Source: Segatella copri (GTDB taxonomy: Bacteria; Bacteroidota; Bacteroidia; Bacteroidales; Bacteroidaceae). Taken from it: 64,000 nt of DNA. The stretch is taken from contig NZ_CP042464.1 of assembly GCF_015074785.1 (NCBI RefSeq), forward strand, positions 1,302,001-1,366,000. The letters run 5' to 3'. The notes beneath the pieces are model-generated. The model searched no databases. It saw nothing but the letters and a program-made list of their open reading frames with translations, and had not been told where the DNA came from. How positions within the stretch are numbered: the stretch's first letter is position 1; each line of letters starts with the position of its first letter. The translations under genes were made by a program, and so were the position numbers. Below are positions 27,323 through 34,936 of the stretch, piece by piece.

Positions 27323-27547
27323 TTATGGTTCACCTAGATAATCGATGATGAGAGCTACCTCTCGGGGTGTAAAAAACTTTGCCGTCTTACGATAGCCGAG
27401 CTTTTGAAGTCCGTCAACAAGTTGCGGAATGCGATACACCCAAGCCATCAGATGGTTTACTGCCGTATGAGCCGAATTGGCTGTTGGAAAATAGAGCCAG
27501 GCAAGCTCTGATTTTCCATAGGCTCTTACTTTAAAATTTGTCATCAT
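27323..27547 (-). CDS. DUF4248 family protein, 74 aa
   Basis: The sequence FKVRAYGKSELAWLYFPTANSAHTAVNHLMAWV with RKTAKFFTPREVALIIDYLGEP matches my recollection of the DUF4248 family, small proteins found almost only in Bacteroidales near HU-like and primase genes. A winged-helix-like excisionase or replication-accessory role has often been suspected but is not established. It is the last gene before the HU-like gene. Confidence 0.8.
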   Translation of the reverse strand: MMTNFKVRAYGKSELAWLYFPTANSAHTAVNHLMAWVYRIPQLVDGLQKLGYRKTAKFFTPREVALIIDYLGEP

Positions 27548-27638
27548 ATTTACATTTTAAATTTGCATTTTAATTATTTTTCTAACCCTTATACTTACGC
27601 CCTCTAAAGATGATACTTACGGAGCGTAAACCTTATGT

Positions 27639-28706
27639 TTAGAAGGGGCAGACATCTGGAGGAGGTGGCAGCAGAAATTCGGGTTTCTGCTGAGCCTCAC
27701 CCAACAGGATATCGGCAATATCGGTATTCGCCTCAAACTGCTCCATGAAGTCTACCACCCTATAATCCCGACATCCGCTCTTAGCCATCTGCTCCTTCCA
27801 CTTGTCATACTCTCCGCTATCGGGATAAACCACGAGTCTTCGATGCTGCAAGTGGAGCAGCTTATCGGTCTGCAGATTGCCACATCCGCCCGTTGCCAGC
27901 CACAGGTACTGCGGATAGCGGCAGGCACAGATAAGCGATGTCTTCTCACTCTCCACGATACATACCGTCTTATCGGGATAGCGGGGAAGCAAATGCTGTC
28001 CAAAGAGCACCTTTTCGGTATTCTGAAGTTGCGGTCCGACATGAGAACGTTCGCAGATGGAACGCATGGTGTTGGCCCATCCCTGTACCCGATGACCGTC
28101 ATTGCGATAAGCCATCAGCTTGGCATCATGCACCCGCTGCTGTTCGTCTATCAGCCAGAACACCACTGCCCTGCCATAGTTAACCCCCTGCACAACGACG
28201 TCTCGGGCAGTACCTTCCACACAATAATCGGCTAGCACCTGCCGGGCATCACCACCGATGTTCAGGCCTTCAAACCACATACTGAAAGCACTCGGTCTCA
28301 GCATCGCCTTCTGTACCCATTCGGGGCTGAAGAACTCGGTCTGTCGCCTATCCTGAGGTTGCACAAGCAATCTGTTCTTACGGGAAAGCATCTCTCTGTT
28401 TCGGGCTTCATCTGCCCACTGATGCCTGTTTCCCAATCCCAGCAAGGGTTTACCATTTACGTATTCCGTCTGGTAATCTTTCTTGCAGCTAAGTTCCGGA
28501 TGATCATGGAAGTATTGACGCGGTGGATAATGATAGCCACACGATGCCGTATGGTCGCATTTACCACAGTCGTCAGCCACATACTCGCCCGTCTCCAGGT
28601 CCACATATCGGGTAAAGCACTTCTTGCGTCCGCATTGAGGGCAGACATAGCGATTGGCTCCACCGGCATGATAGCGCTCCAAAACAAATCTTATATCATT
28701 TTTCAT
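27639..28706 (-). CDS. Zinc-finger/TOPRIM primase-like protein (DUF6371-like)
   Basis: The 355-residue protein begins with a zinc-ribbon (YVCPQCGRKKCF, then DDCGKCDHTASCGYHY, residues 18-58) like the CHC2 domain of DNA primases. The C-terminal half has a TOPRIM-like core: VCIVESEKTSLICA supplies the Glu, and LVVYPDSGEYDKW the acidic loop. A middle region resembles that of DUF6371 proteins. It probably primes DNA synthesis for a replicating element. It is separated from the upstream ATPase gene by the cluster of TGTATCA repeats, which suggests that the origin lies there. Confidence 0.75.
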   Translation of the reverse strand: MKNDIRFVLERYHAGGANRYVCPQCGRKKCFTRYVDLETGEYVADDCGKCDHTASCGYHYPPRQYFHDHPELSCKKDYQTEYVNGKPLLGLGNRHQWADEARNREMLSRKNRLLVQPQDRRQTEFFSPEWVQKAMLRPSAFSMWFEGLNIGGDARQVLADYCVEGTARDVVVQGVNYGRAVVFWLIDEQQRVHDAKLMAYRNDGHRVQGWANTMRSICERSHVGPQLQNTEKVLFGQHLLPRYPDKTVCIVESEKTSLICACRYPQYLWLATGGCGNLQTDKLLHLQHRRLVVYPDSGEYDKWKEQMAKSGCRDYRVVDFMEQFEANTDIADILLGEAQQKPEFLLPPPPDVCPF

Positions 28707-28734
28707 TTTTTCAGAAATTTAATGATAAAAAAAA

Positions 28735-28939
28735 TGTATCAGAGTGTATCATTTCCGCATTGACACAAAACAACCATTAATCTATTGATATTCAGAAGGT
28801 TATTATGTATCAAGGATGATACATTCCCTTTGTATCAGATATAGCAGCTGTATCACTCATGATACAGTCTAACTATATCTATATCAATTAATTAAGTATC
28901 ATTTTGTATCAAAAATCTGAATGATACATCCCTGATACA
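28735..28939. repeat. Iteron-like cluster of ten TGTATCA/TGATACA heptamers
   Basis: TGTATCA occurs at 28735, 28745, 28806, 28831, 28849 and 28905; its complement TGATACA at 28817, 28860, 28922 and 28933; a one-mismatch copy (AGTATCA) at 28895. Two face-to-face pairs have start-to-start spacing of exactly 11 bp (28806/28817 and 28849/28860). The whole 254-bp gap between the primase-like and ATPase genes is AT-rich. This is the look of a replication origin with iterons or a multi-site operator. Confidence 0.92.
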
Positions 28940-28960
28940 AATACTTACTTCTTGTAAGGC

Positions 28961-30001
28961 TTACTTGCCTTTTCTGTTCAAGTTATTGCTCTTGGCAACA
29001 CGCTGAACCATACTCAAACTGGTACCCAGTTTGTCAGCAATTTCCCGATAAGAAGAGCCATTAGGCTGCTTGAGTTCACGAATGATATCGCGCTCCAGTT
29101 CTGCCCTTTCATCTCTTGATCTTGGCAAATGTGCCCGTTCCTCATCATAGCCACCATATTCAAAATGGAGCCATCCGTCAGAACTGGTCAACGTAAGTTC
29201 CTGCACGTTCTTGAAATCAAGTTCGATTGGGAGAGAACGATACTTCAGTTGGATGAAGTAGCGCATATCCTTGTCCTTTCTCGATTTGTTGAAACCAATT
29301 ATGTTATCGGCAAAGTTACTGAGAAGCTTGCTACCAGCCAGGTCATCGATTGTAAGCGGATCGCCCTGCTTGCGCTTAGGCGTATGGGCAAGGATGAGCA
29401 TGGTACAGTTGTGAGTCATACGCATAGCTACCAGTTGCTGCATGGTTTTTCCAGCTTCAGCTGCCTCCTTAGAATTGATACAGAGATTGGTAAAGTTATC
29501 TATGATTATCACCTCTATATTCAGTTCCAGTGCCATTCGCTCAATCTCAGAAAGAATCATGCTCTGGTCGGTAACATCGTGCATCTTGGTATAATCGATG
29601 CTAGCGTGGTAGAGTGTATCAGGACTATCCTTGTTGGGATATCTCAGAGCCAATTGCTGAGTCGAAAGCTCAAAGTTGACATAAAGTACCCGCATTCCCT
29701 GTTCAGCCAACTCGATAGCTATCTGAATGGCGAGGACTGTTTTACCCACACCCGGGCCGCTAAAGAGAATCGTAGTCTCATGCTCCACCAGAATATGGGG
29801 AATAAGTTCCTTCGGAGGTTTCATTTTCCGTCCTTTCTCCAGGTCCTCTTTTAAAGTGGACACATTGAAAAAGCTATCCCTGCCCTGCTGCTGAGCAGCC
29901 CCTGAAGCAAGAGCCTGAGCCAGCTTCTGGGATTCAGTCTGCTGCTGAGCTTCCTGAGCCATGAATTCATCCAATTTCTGTTTAGAATCAATGTTAATCA
30001 T
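28961..30001 (-). CDS. RepA/DnaB-like RecA-fold ATPase with C-terminal HTH
   Basis: The 346-residue protein has Walker A (FSGPGVGKTVLAIQ, about residue 82) and Walker B (IIIDNFTNLC, about 168), a following AHTPKRKQGDP sensor-like segment, and QLKYRSLPIELDF. This is the pattern of hexameric RepA-type replicative helicases of plasmids (AAA_25). The last 45 residues form a helix-turn-helix (YREIADKLGTSLSMVQRVAKSN) that could bind the adjacent TGTATCA repeats. Start at 30001 (MINIDSKQ) is chosen because it overlaps the upstream small gene by 8 bp, a coupling arrangement. Confidence 0.85.
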   Translation of the reverse strand: MINIDSKQKLDEFMAQEAQQQTESQKLAQALASGAAQQQGRDSFFNVSTLKEDLEKGRKMKPPKELIPHILVEHETTILFSGPGVGKTVLAIQIAIELAEQGMRVLYVNFELSTQQLALRYPNKDSPDTLYHASIDYTKMHDVTDQSMILSEIERMALELNIEVIIIDNFTNLCINSKEAAEAGKTMQQLVAMRMTHNCTMLILAHTPKRKQGDPLTIDDLAGSKLLSNFADNIIGFNKSRKDKDMRYFIQLKYRSLPIELDFKNVQELTLTSSDGWLHFEYGGYDEERAHLPRSRDERAELERDIIRELKQPNGSSYREIADKLGTSLSMVQRVAKSNNLNRKGK

Positions 30002-30194
30002 ACCGTTCTCCTTTCTTGATATAATCAACAGATTCATTACTTGCCATCATCTCCTGCACGTGCTTGCGATAAGCCGCAGCCAGAGGGGCGTTGCTGTGGA
30101 GTAAATACTCATTGAGGATTTCTCCGATGTAACGAGGGGCAGATGAGCTTGACTCAAAACTCCCCATACTAACATAATTATTATGTTTCATCAT
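29994..30194 (-). CDS. Small protein of the replication-like operon, 66 aa
   Basis: The frame gives MMKHNNYVSMGSFESSSSAP followed by RYIGEILNEYLLHSNAPLAAAYRKHVQEMM and an acidic/basic tail. The second half is helical and may mediate protein binding. The frame is open further upstream (an ATG at 30305 would still be within the transcript), but that part reads as an unlikely protein with many Cys and Leu. It overlaps the ATPase gene by 8 bp. No family recognised. Confidence 0.6.
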   Translation of the reverse strand: MMKHNNYVSMGSFESSSSAPRYIGEILNEYLLHSNAPLAAAYRKHVQEMMASNESVDYIKKGERYD

Positions 30195-30326
30195 AAAATG
30201 GCAAAAGATGTGTTCCCAAAGCCTCAACAGGCATCTTTTGCAAGAAACCAACACTGCGAGAGACTTATATATCGCAATGCTCCAAGAATCTAGCTTAATG
30301 CGCATAACTATCTTGGTTTCTGGTTG

Positions 30327-30334
30327 CAAAAATA
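30327..30334 (-). promoter_or_regulatory. Promoter (-7 box) of the replication-like operon
   Basis: TATTTTTG on the minus strand, followed by CA. Transcription should start near 30320 and read the small gene, the ATPase and perhaps the primase. Confidence 0.65.
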
Positions 30335-30387
30335 GTAAGAAATAATAAGAATCGGACAGCTTTTACTAGACTTCTATTTTTAGCAAT

Positions 30388-30500
30388 TTAGGATAAATAT
30401 GAGCTTTAAAAGTGCGCTTAGGATAAAAACAGCCTATTATTATTACAAGGTAAGACCATTTAGGACAACTTAGCTTTTATTTTATCCCAATTAGGATAAA
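30388..30500. repeat. TTAGGATAAA repeats upstream of the replication-like operon
   Basis: TTAGGATAAA is exact at 30388, 30418 and 30491; TTAGGACAAC at 30460 is a variant; TTTATCCCAA at 30481-30490 is an inverted near-copy abutting the last one, so the two form a dyad. Spacings are 30, 42 and 31 bp. They lie just upstream of the operon's promoter and look like binding sites for a regulator. Confidence 0.8.
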
Positions 30501-30516
30501 AACATTCAGTTTAGAG

Positions 30517-30550
30517 AACAAAAAAAGGATTGCCGGCAATAGACAATCCT
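30517..30550 (-). terminator. Terminator after the 429-aa gene
   Basis: AGGATTG (30526-30532) and CAATCCT (30544-30550) with inner GCCGGC-type pairing form a hairpin. On the minus strand TTTTTTT follows. Confidence 0.7.
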
Positions 30551-30580
30551 AAATACTAGTATGCGCATATATAAAAAATC

Positions 30581-31870
30581 CTATGAATCGAGAATTTCTT
30601 TTACCTTTTCATCAAAGGCCTTTTTCTTATTATCATGATCAGACATATTGTTCTTTGCATAATTAAAAGCCTTATATATTTTATTTACATCTGCATCTGC
30701 CTCTTGATTGCGCAGTTTACAAAAATAATCTCTCAACAGTTTTTTCATAGGATAGTTAACCATGACTGAATTATCCATATCTTCAACCATGAATGCCAGA
30801 ACCTCGCCATCAGTAAGAGTTTTCATCTGATGATTGCATCCCTCATATTTGGTTTTTTGCAGTTTAGCAAAATTATAAATGAGTTTTCGTGTATTCAAAG
30901 CAGCTTTCTCACGCAGCATAGGATCTTTGATTTCTTTGAAAATATTATGTTCTATCTCCGTTAATTTGCCATAATGATTTTCCTTATCTTTAAGAAGTAT
31001 AGAAAACCAAGGGAATTGTCCTGTTGTAATATAATGATAATAAAAAGGAGCAAGATCCATAATAGTCTTGTTATAGATACTATTAAGCATTTGTGCATCT
31101 ATTTTTCTCTTCGCCAAGTCAATCATATCTTTATCAATATTATTCGCATCCTGAATTTTCAAATCAAAAAATGCTTGCTCGATATTTTTATTTAGAATGA
31201 TACGTGCCTGGATAGGATTTGAATGCAGGCTTTGAGCATAAAGATCAATACCCTGCGCATATCTGTAGGTTCTAAGGAAACAAGAAATAATTCTCTTATA
31301 AAGACCAAAAATCTGCATTGCGTCTTTACCGGCACATTGCTTTAAAGTATAAAGCGATATTGAATAGTTATCGCTGCATACAGATGAAGACTTATGAAGG
31401 TCATGGCGAATAGGTGCACCTGCAGAATTCCACATTTTTCGACCATGCTTTCTTGTATTGCAAAATTGTCTAAAGAAAGATTCCTCAATTTTAGCGAATT
31501 TCTCTGCTTGTTCAAGATAAGCAGCATAATCCCTAAAACAAGTTGGAGTATCACAAGCATACATCTGAACCCATTCGGCACCTGCCTTTTTAATATCGCA
31601 TTCATGCCCTTCTGCTTCAACAAGGATTTCAGAAAGATACTTTTTAAAAGCATCGCAATCATTAGTTATAGAAGCATTTACTAGGGCATCGACAAATCTA
31701 TCTTCTACTATCTTAGAATCAACAAGGGAAGAAGTGTAAAATTCTTCATCAAAAGGAGAGATATTGCCAAAAAGGTCGGCCACAAAAGAGTTCTTTTGGG
31801 TACATAAGCATTGCTCAAGGCATTTACCTATTATTTCAACTGATTTTGCTGTTAAAGCATTGTAATTCAT
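30581..31870 (-). CDS. Unrecognised 429-aa protein
   Basis: I do not recognise a family. The protein is mainly helical by composition, with about 13 cysteines, several in short clusters (CLEQCLC near residue 17, MYACDTPTC near 104), and a conserved-looking central block SFFRQFCNTRKHGRKMW followed by GAPIRHDLHKSS. There is no signal peptide, no membrane segment and no P-loop. It is AT-rich compared with core genes here, suggesting transfer. It is preceded at 5 bp by a 42-codon gene, and lies between the replication-like operon and the restriction cassette, a position typical of defence or element-cargo genes. Function is open. Confidence 0.7.
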   Translation of the reverse strand: MNYNALTAKSVEIIGKCLEQCLCTQKNSFVADLFGNISPFDEEFYTSSLVDSKIVEDRFVDALVNASITNDCDAFKKYLSEILVEAEGHECDIKKAGAEWVQMYACDTPTCFRDYAAYLEQAEKFAKIEESFFRQFCNTRKHGRKMWNSAGAPIRHDLHKSSSVCSDNYSISLYTLKQCAGKDAMQIFGLYKRIISCFLRTYRYAQGIDLYAQSLHSNPIQARIILNKNIEQAFFDLKIQDANNIDKDMIDLAKRKIDAQMLNSIYNKTIMDLAPFYYHYITTGQFPWFSILLKDKENHYGKLTEIEHNIFKEIKDPMLREKAALNTRKLIYNFAKLQKTKYEGCNHQMKTLTDGEVLAFMVEDMDNSVMVNYPMKKLLRDYFCKLRNQEADADVNKIYKAFNYAKNNMSDHDNKKKAFDEKVKEILDS

Positions 31871-31875
31871 ACTTC

Positions 31876-32004
31876 TTACTTATTTTTACCTCTGCCAGCC
31901 TTTAGCAAAGTAGTTAATAATTTCCTCCTTTCCAGGCAAAGCCAAGAAAGTTGGTGGCGATAGTTTCGCAAGCTGTTATCCTGTGTTGGCTTACCACCCA
32001 CCAT
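31876..32004 (-). CDS. Small basic protein, 42 aa, upstream of the 429-aa gene
   Basis: The ORF runs from ATG at 32004 to TAA at 31876, begins MVGGKPTQDNSLRNYRHQLS, contains LCLERRKLL and ends GRGKNK. It has about twelve Lys/Arg and few acidic residues. It exactly spans an island of higher GC in otherwise AT-rich DNA, and its stop is 5 bp before the 429-aa gene's ATG, so translation could be coupled. TATTTTTG boxes at 32021-32028 and 32032-32039 and TAATTTTG at 32012-32019 lie just upstream, though no clean -33 is seen. Too short for default gene callers. No family recognised. Confidence 0.6.
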   Translation of the reverse strand: MVGGKPTQDNSLRNYRHQLSWLCLERRKLLTTLLKAGRGKNK

Positions 32005-32195
32005 TCGCCTACAAAATTAACAAAAATATTTCAAAAATAAGACAAACTTACTTATTTTTTTTTCAATTTCTGTATATTTTATGCTACATATAAATAAAAT
32101 GCACCTAAAACCCATATTTAAGTGTATTTAATTTACTATAAACAACTTAACTAAATATCCAAGCATCCATTTCACTATGAATTTCAGATAAGAAA

Positions 32196-32237
32196 ATAAA
32201 GGGTTGCAATCCATCTTTCCGAAGATTGCAACCCTTT
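32196..32237. repeat. 42-bp hairpin, left copy of a direct repeat flanking the restriction cassette
   Basis: GGGTTGCAATC and GATTGCAACCC are the arms of a stem around a loop of about 12 nt. The full 42 bp are repeated exactly at 41122-41163, in the same orientation. As a hairpin downstream of the DUF262 gene it also serves as a plausible terminator for that operon. Confidence 0.88.
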
Positions 32238-32331
32238 ATAGAAGACCTTTAGGTGAAAGTACCGGAAAGCAACTTTACCTATACTTGTTATTTCTAATGA
32301 TGCAGGAACATTAAAGTTTCTACCTTTTATA

Positions 32332-34152
32332 TTATAGTAATGCAACGCCAAACTCTCTGATGGTTTCTTCGCTATCACGTCCTGATATAGCCTTACCTGT
32401 TGCTTTCTCTATCCTATCAAGCAGATGCTTAGCCCTATCAATAAAATAGGAATCAAAATCATCAGCAAAAAGATAGTCGTAGTTTACCTTGTGTGAAGTA
32501 ATGGCAGCTTTTATCATCTCTTGATCCAAGCCTTTATTTGCCATAGTACCGATATAAATGCTTGGTGCATGACCACCAATAGAACGATTAGAGGATGCAT
32601 AGATAGGCGTCTTGTTGATAACAGAATTCCACTTAATTCGTGGAAGGTTCTGTTTCTCACAATAGGCTTGTGGGAATATATGATGAATATCTGCATCTTC
32701 ATCTATATAAGAAGCAATATCCATACGGTTGCCTGTCATAAAATCAAGAGGTGAATCCTGAAGAATCAAAGCCATAATTCCCTTATAAGCTGCACTGTTT
32801 CGTGTTTGCATAGTCAGCAACCGTGTTGGCTGAATACTTGAACGGTAAACCGTATCAGGTTTCTCGCCACCATTCATCCAACGGAACACACCAAGAATAT
32901 CAAGTGCAAACCTTGCCTCATTAGCACCACCATATAGTTCGCCCATGACGCCACACCAGTACCATTGTGACAACAGATTCTGATTGGAGCCAAGGTTCAA
33001 CAACTTGCCATTTTCATTATCATAGGCAAAAATTGCTGCAAGAGGAATGAGTTGAGAGGTATATGGAAGGTCACGAGATCTGTAAATACCTTGGTGAACA
33101 AGAAAATTAGCAGCATCGCCAAAACCTTGTACAAGAGCATCGTGATACTTTTCATAGTCCTTCAGCTCAAGTCTAAGTATATCTCTTTTTTTGCAGGTTA
33201 CAGCTACTCGTTCATCATTACCTGAATCCACACGTTTATAATAAGACACCAGAAGTGTCATTGCAGCAAGGAAGTTGGCACCAGAAATTTCACGTAGCAA
33301 TTCACAATTAACTTTCTGTGAAAATGAATGTTTTATTTCCTCCCAATCCTTCCGTAGTTCATGACCATCGGCAGCAAATGTAGCCGTTACCAATTCAAAG
33401 ACTGTAAGAGGTACACCACCAGTATTTACATTCTCGAATATCTGGCATACCGCTTCTTTTGGGGTCTCTTTATCGAGTTGGATTACAGGCATACTATAGG
33501 CCAAGATAGGACGTAGTATCTTCTGCGAGAATTCACGGAACAACAGGCTGTAATCACGATTGTTATGATAGTAATCCTCCATGTCATAACGCCAATCATC
33601 TGTATCGTTGGCTGAGAAGGTAATATTCAAAGGGAACATCAGATTTTCAAATTCCTTCTCACGAGTAGAGAGATCGAGTGTCACTGTACGACCGATATTA
33701 GTAGTCTGTTGTTTCTTGTCAGAAACAGACACGATAGCATCAAGTCTGTCTGCATTCGGATCAAGACACTTTTTAATATCAAGGTAATAGAAACGTTTGA
33801 TTGTTGCATCACGATTGGTTTCAAGACGAGTGCTTGTTGCCTTCTTGCTTTTCAATACCTGATACAAAGTGGTCAACCTCTGCTGTCCATCCAGCACAAG
33901 CCATTCCGGAGTAACGTCATTTTCAGACTCTACTCCTTCAAACTTACGGTACTTAAAGCGAATATGTTCGCCTCCATTAGCCAAAAACATAGCGGCTCCC
34001 ATAGGAAAGCCTGAGGTGATACTCTCTATAAGTTTGCATATCTTCGTATCATCCCATACCCAACTGCGCTGAAAGTCCGGCAACTGGGCTTTACCTTCTT
34101 CAACCATTTTCAAAAGGTCGTCAAGTTTCTTATCATGTGATTCTACTGCCAT
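32332..34152 (-). CDS. DUF262/DUF1524 (GmrSD-like) protein
   Basis: The 606-residue protein has an N-terminal DUF262 domain with PDFQRSWVWDD (about residue 21) and WLVLDGQQRLTTLY (about 84), the DGQQR motif being the ParB-like nucleotide-binding core. Near the C-terminus DADIHHIFPQAYC and ASSNRSIGGHAPS match a DUF1524-type HNH nuclease. The pair resembles GmrSD enzymes that restrict DNA carrying modified bases. Here it follows a helicase/methylase gene by 29 bp as the third gene of the cassette, so it may be part of that system or an independent type IV-like enzyme. Confidence 0.85.
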   Translation of the reverse strand: MAVESHDKKLDDLLKMVEEGKAQLPDFQRSWVWDDTKICKLIESITSGFPMGAAMFLANGGEHIRFKYRKFEGVESENDVTPEWLVLDGQQRLTTLYQVLKSKKATSTRLETNRDATIKRFYYLDIKKCLDPNADRLDAIVSVSDKKQQTTNIGRTVTLDLSTREKEFENLMFPLNITFSANDTDDWRYDMEDYYHNNRDYSLLFREFSQKILRPILAYSMPVIQLDKETPKEAVCQIFENVNTGGVPLTVFELVTATFAADGHELRKDWEEIKHSFSQKVNCELLREISGANFLAAMTLLVSYYKRVDSGNDERVAVTCKKRDILRLELKDYEKYHDALVQGFGDAANFLVHQGIYRSRDLPYTSQLIPLAAIFAYDNENGKLLNLGSNQNLLSQWYWCGVMGELYGGANEARFALDILGVFRWMNGGEKPDTVYRSSIQPTRLLTMQTRNSAAYKGIMALILQDSPLDFMTGNRMDIASYIDEDADIHHIFPQAYCEKQNLPRIKWNSVINKTPIYASSNRSIGGHAPSIYIGTMANKGLDQEMIKAAITSHKVNYDYLFADDFDSYFIDRAKHLLDRIEKATGKAISGRDSEETIREFGVALL

Positions 34153-34181
34153 ATTTCAAATTTGTATTCTATATTAAATCA

Positions 34182-34936
34182 TTATAACGGTTTGATCATT
34201 TTGTTTATGAATAATATTTCCTTATCAGAGAGTTCGTATTTTACTTTAAGAAAATAATTATCAATATCATCTATAGACTTACTCCAATCTACATCAGACT
34301 TATCGGTAAAGTCCTGACATGGGATAAAAGAGAAAGTTGTATCCTTTACATCCTGCGTATACTTTCTTGTAGACATTAAAAATCTAAAGAATTTGGTGCT
34401 CATGTATTTCATTACATTTTTGCATATTTCTTCACCATTTTCTGAATTTGTAGGATTGATTACAACAAACGTACCATTACAACAAGTTCCCTCCCCAACC
34501 ATATTAAATTGAGTGATAACTTTTCCTGGTAATGTACCATCTTCAGCAGCTTTGGATGTAAGTATTTTCTTACAGTCAATCCATTCTGGATGTAATAAGA
34601 CCTTATCTCTATCTATATAGGATTTTACTAATCCCTTTGTATATAAATATACAGATTTCGGCCCAGCATTTTCTTCTCCCTTAACAGCCGTATTAAACCC
34701 AAATGGATTTTGTGAAGAAACAAGTGTATTGAAGAACTTATCTGTCTTTGTTAATACTTTTTCTAATATAGGAATAGCTTGATTATATCTTATGAAAATA
34801 TCTTCATTTTCATTGAATTTGAGATATCTATAAGACACTTCTCTGGAATCTCCTATACAAGTAGTAACACGGCACTCTGATTCCTTGTTTTTGTCCCACA
34901 AAAAATAACTTACACCACCCTTTATTTCAACATCTT
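34182..34936 (-). pseudogene. C-terminal fragment of the helicase-methylase restriction gene
   Basis: Read from 34936, the frame gives DVEIKGGVSYFLWDKNKES and about 235 further residues. D-[VI]-[KE]-I-K-G-G-V-x-Y-F is the motif that follows the NPPY domain in Eco57I-type methylases and leads into the target-recognition region. The fragment has an internal ATG at 34901 but no promoter or upstream catalytic part. Its missing front lies at 36534-39854, on the other side of an IS1380 insertion. Confidence 0.88.

Noticed and set aside
31871..32040. Retron-like or other structured RNA upstream of the 429-aa gene
   Set aside because: No reverse transcriptase is near, and the GC-rich island is explained by a 42-codon ORF with a natural start and stop.
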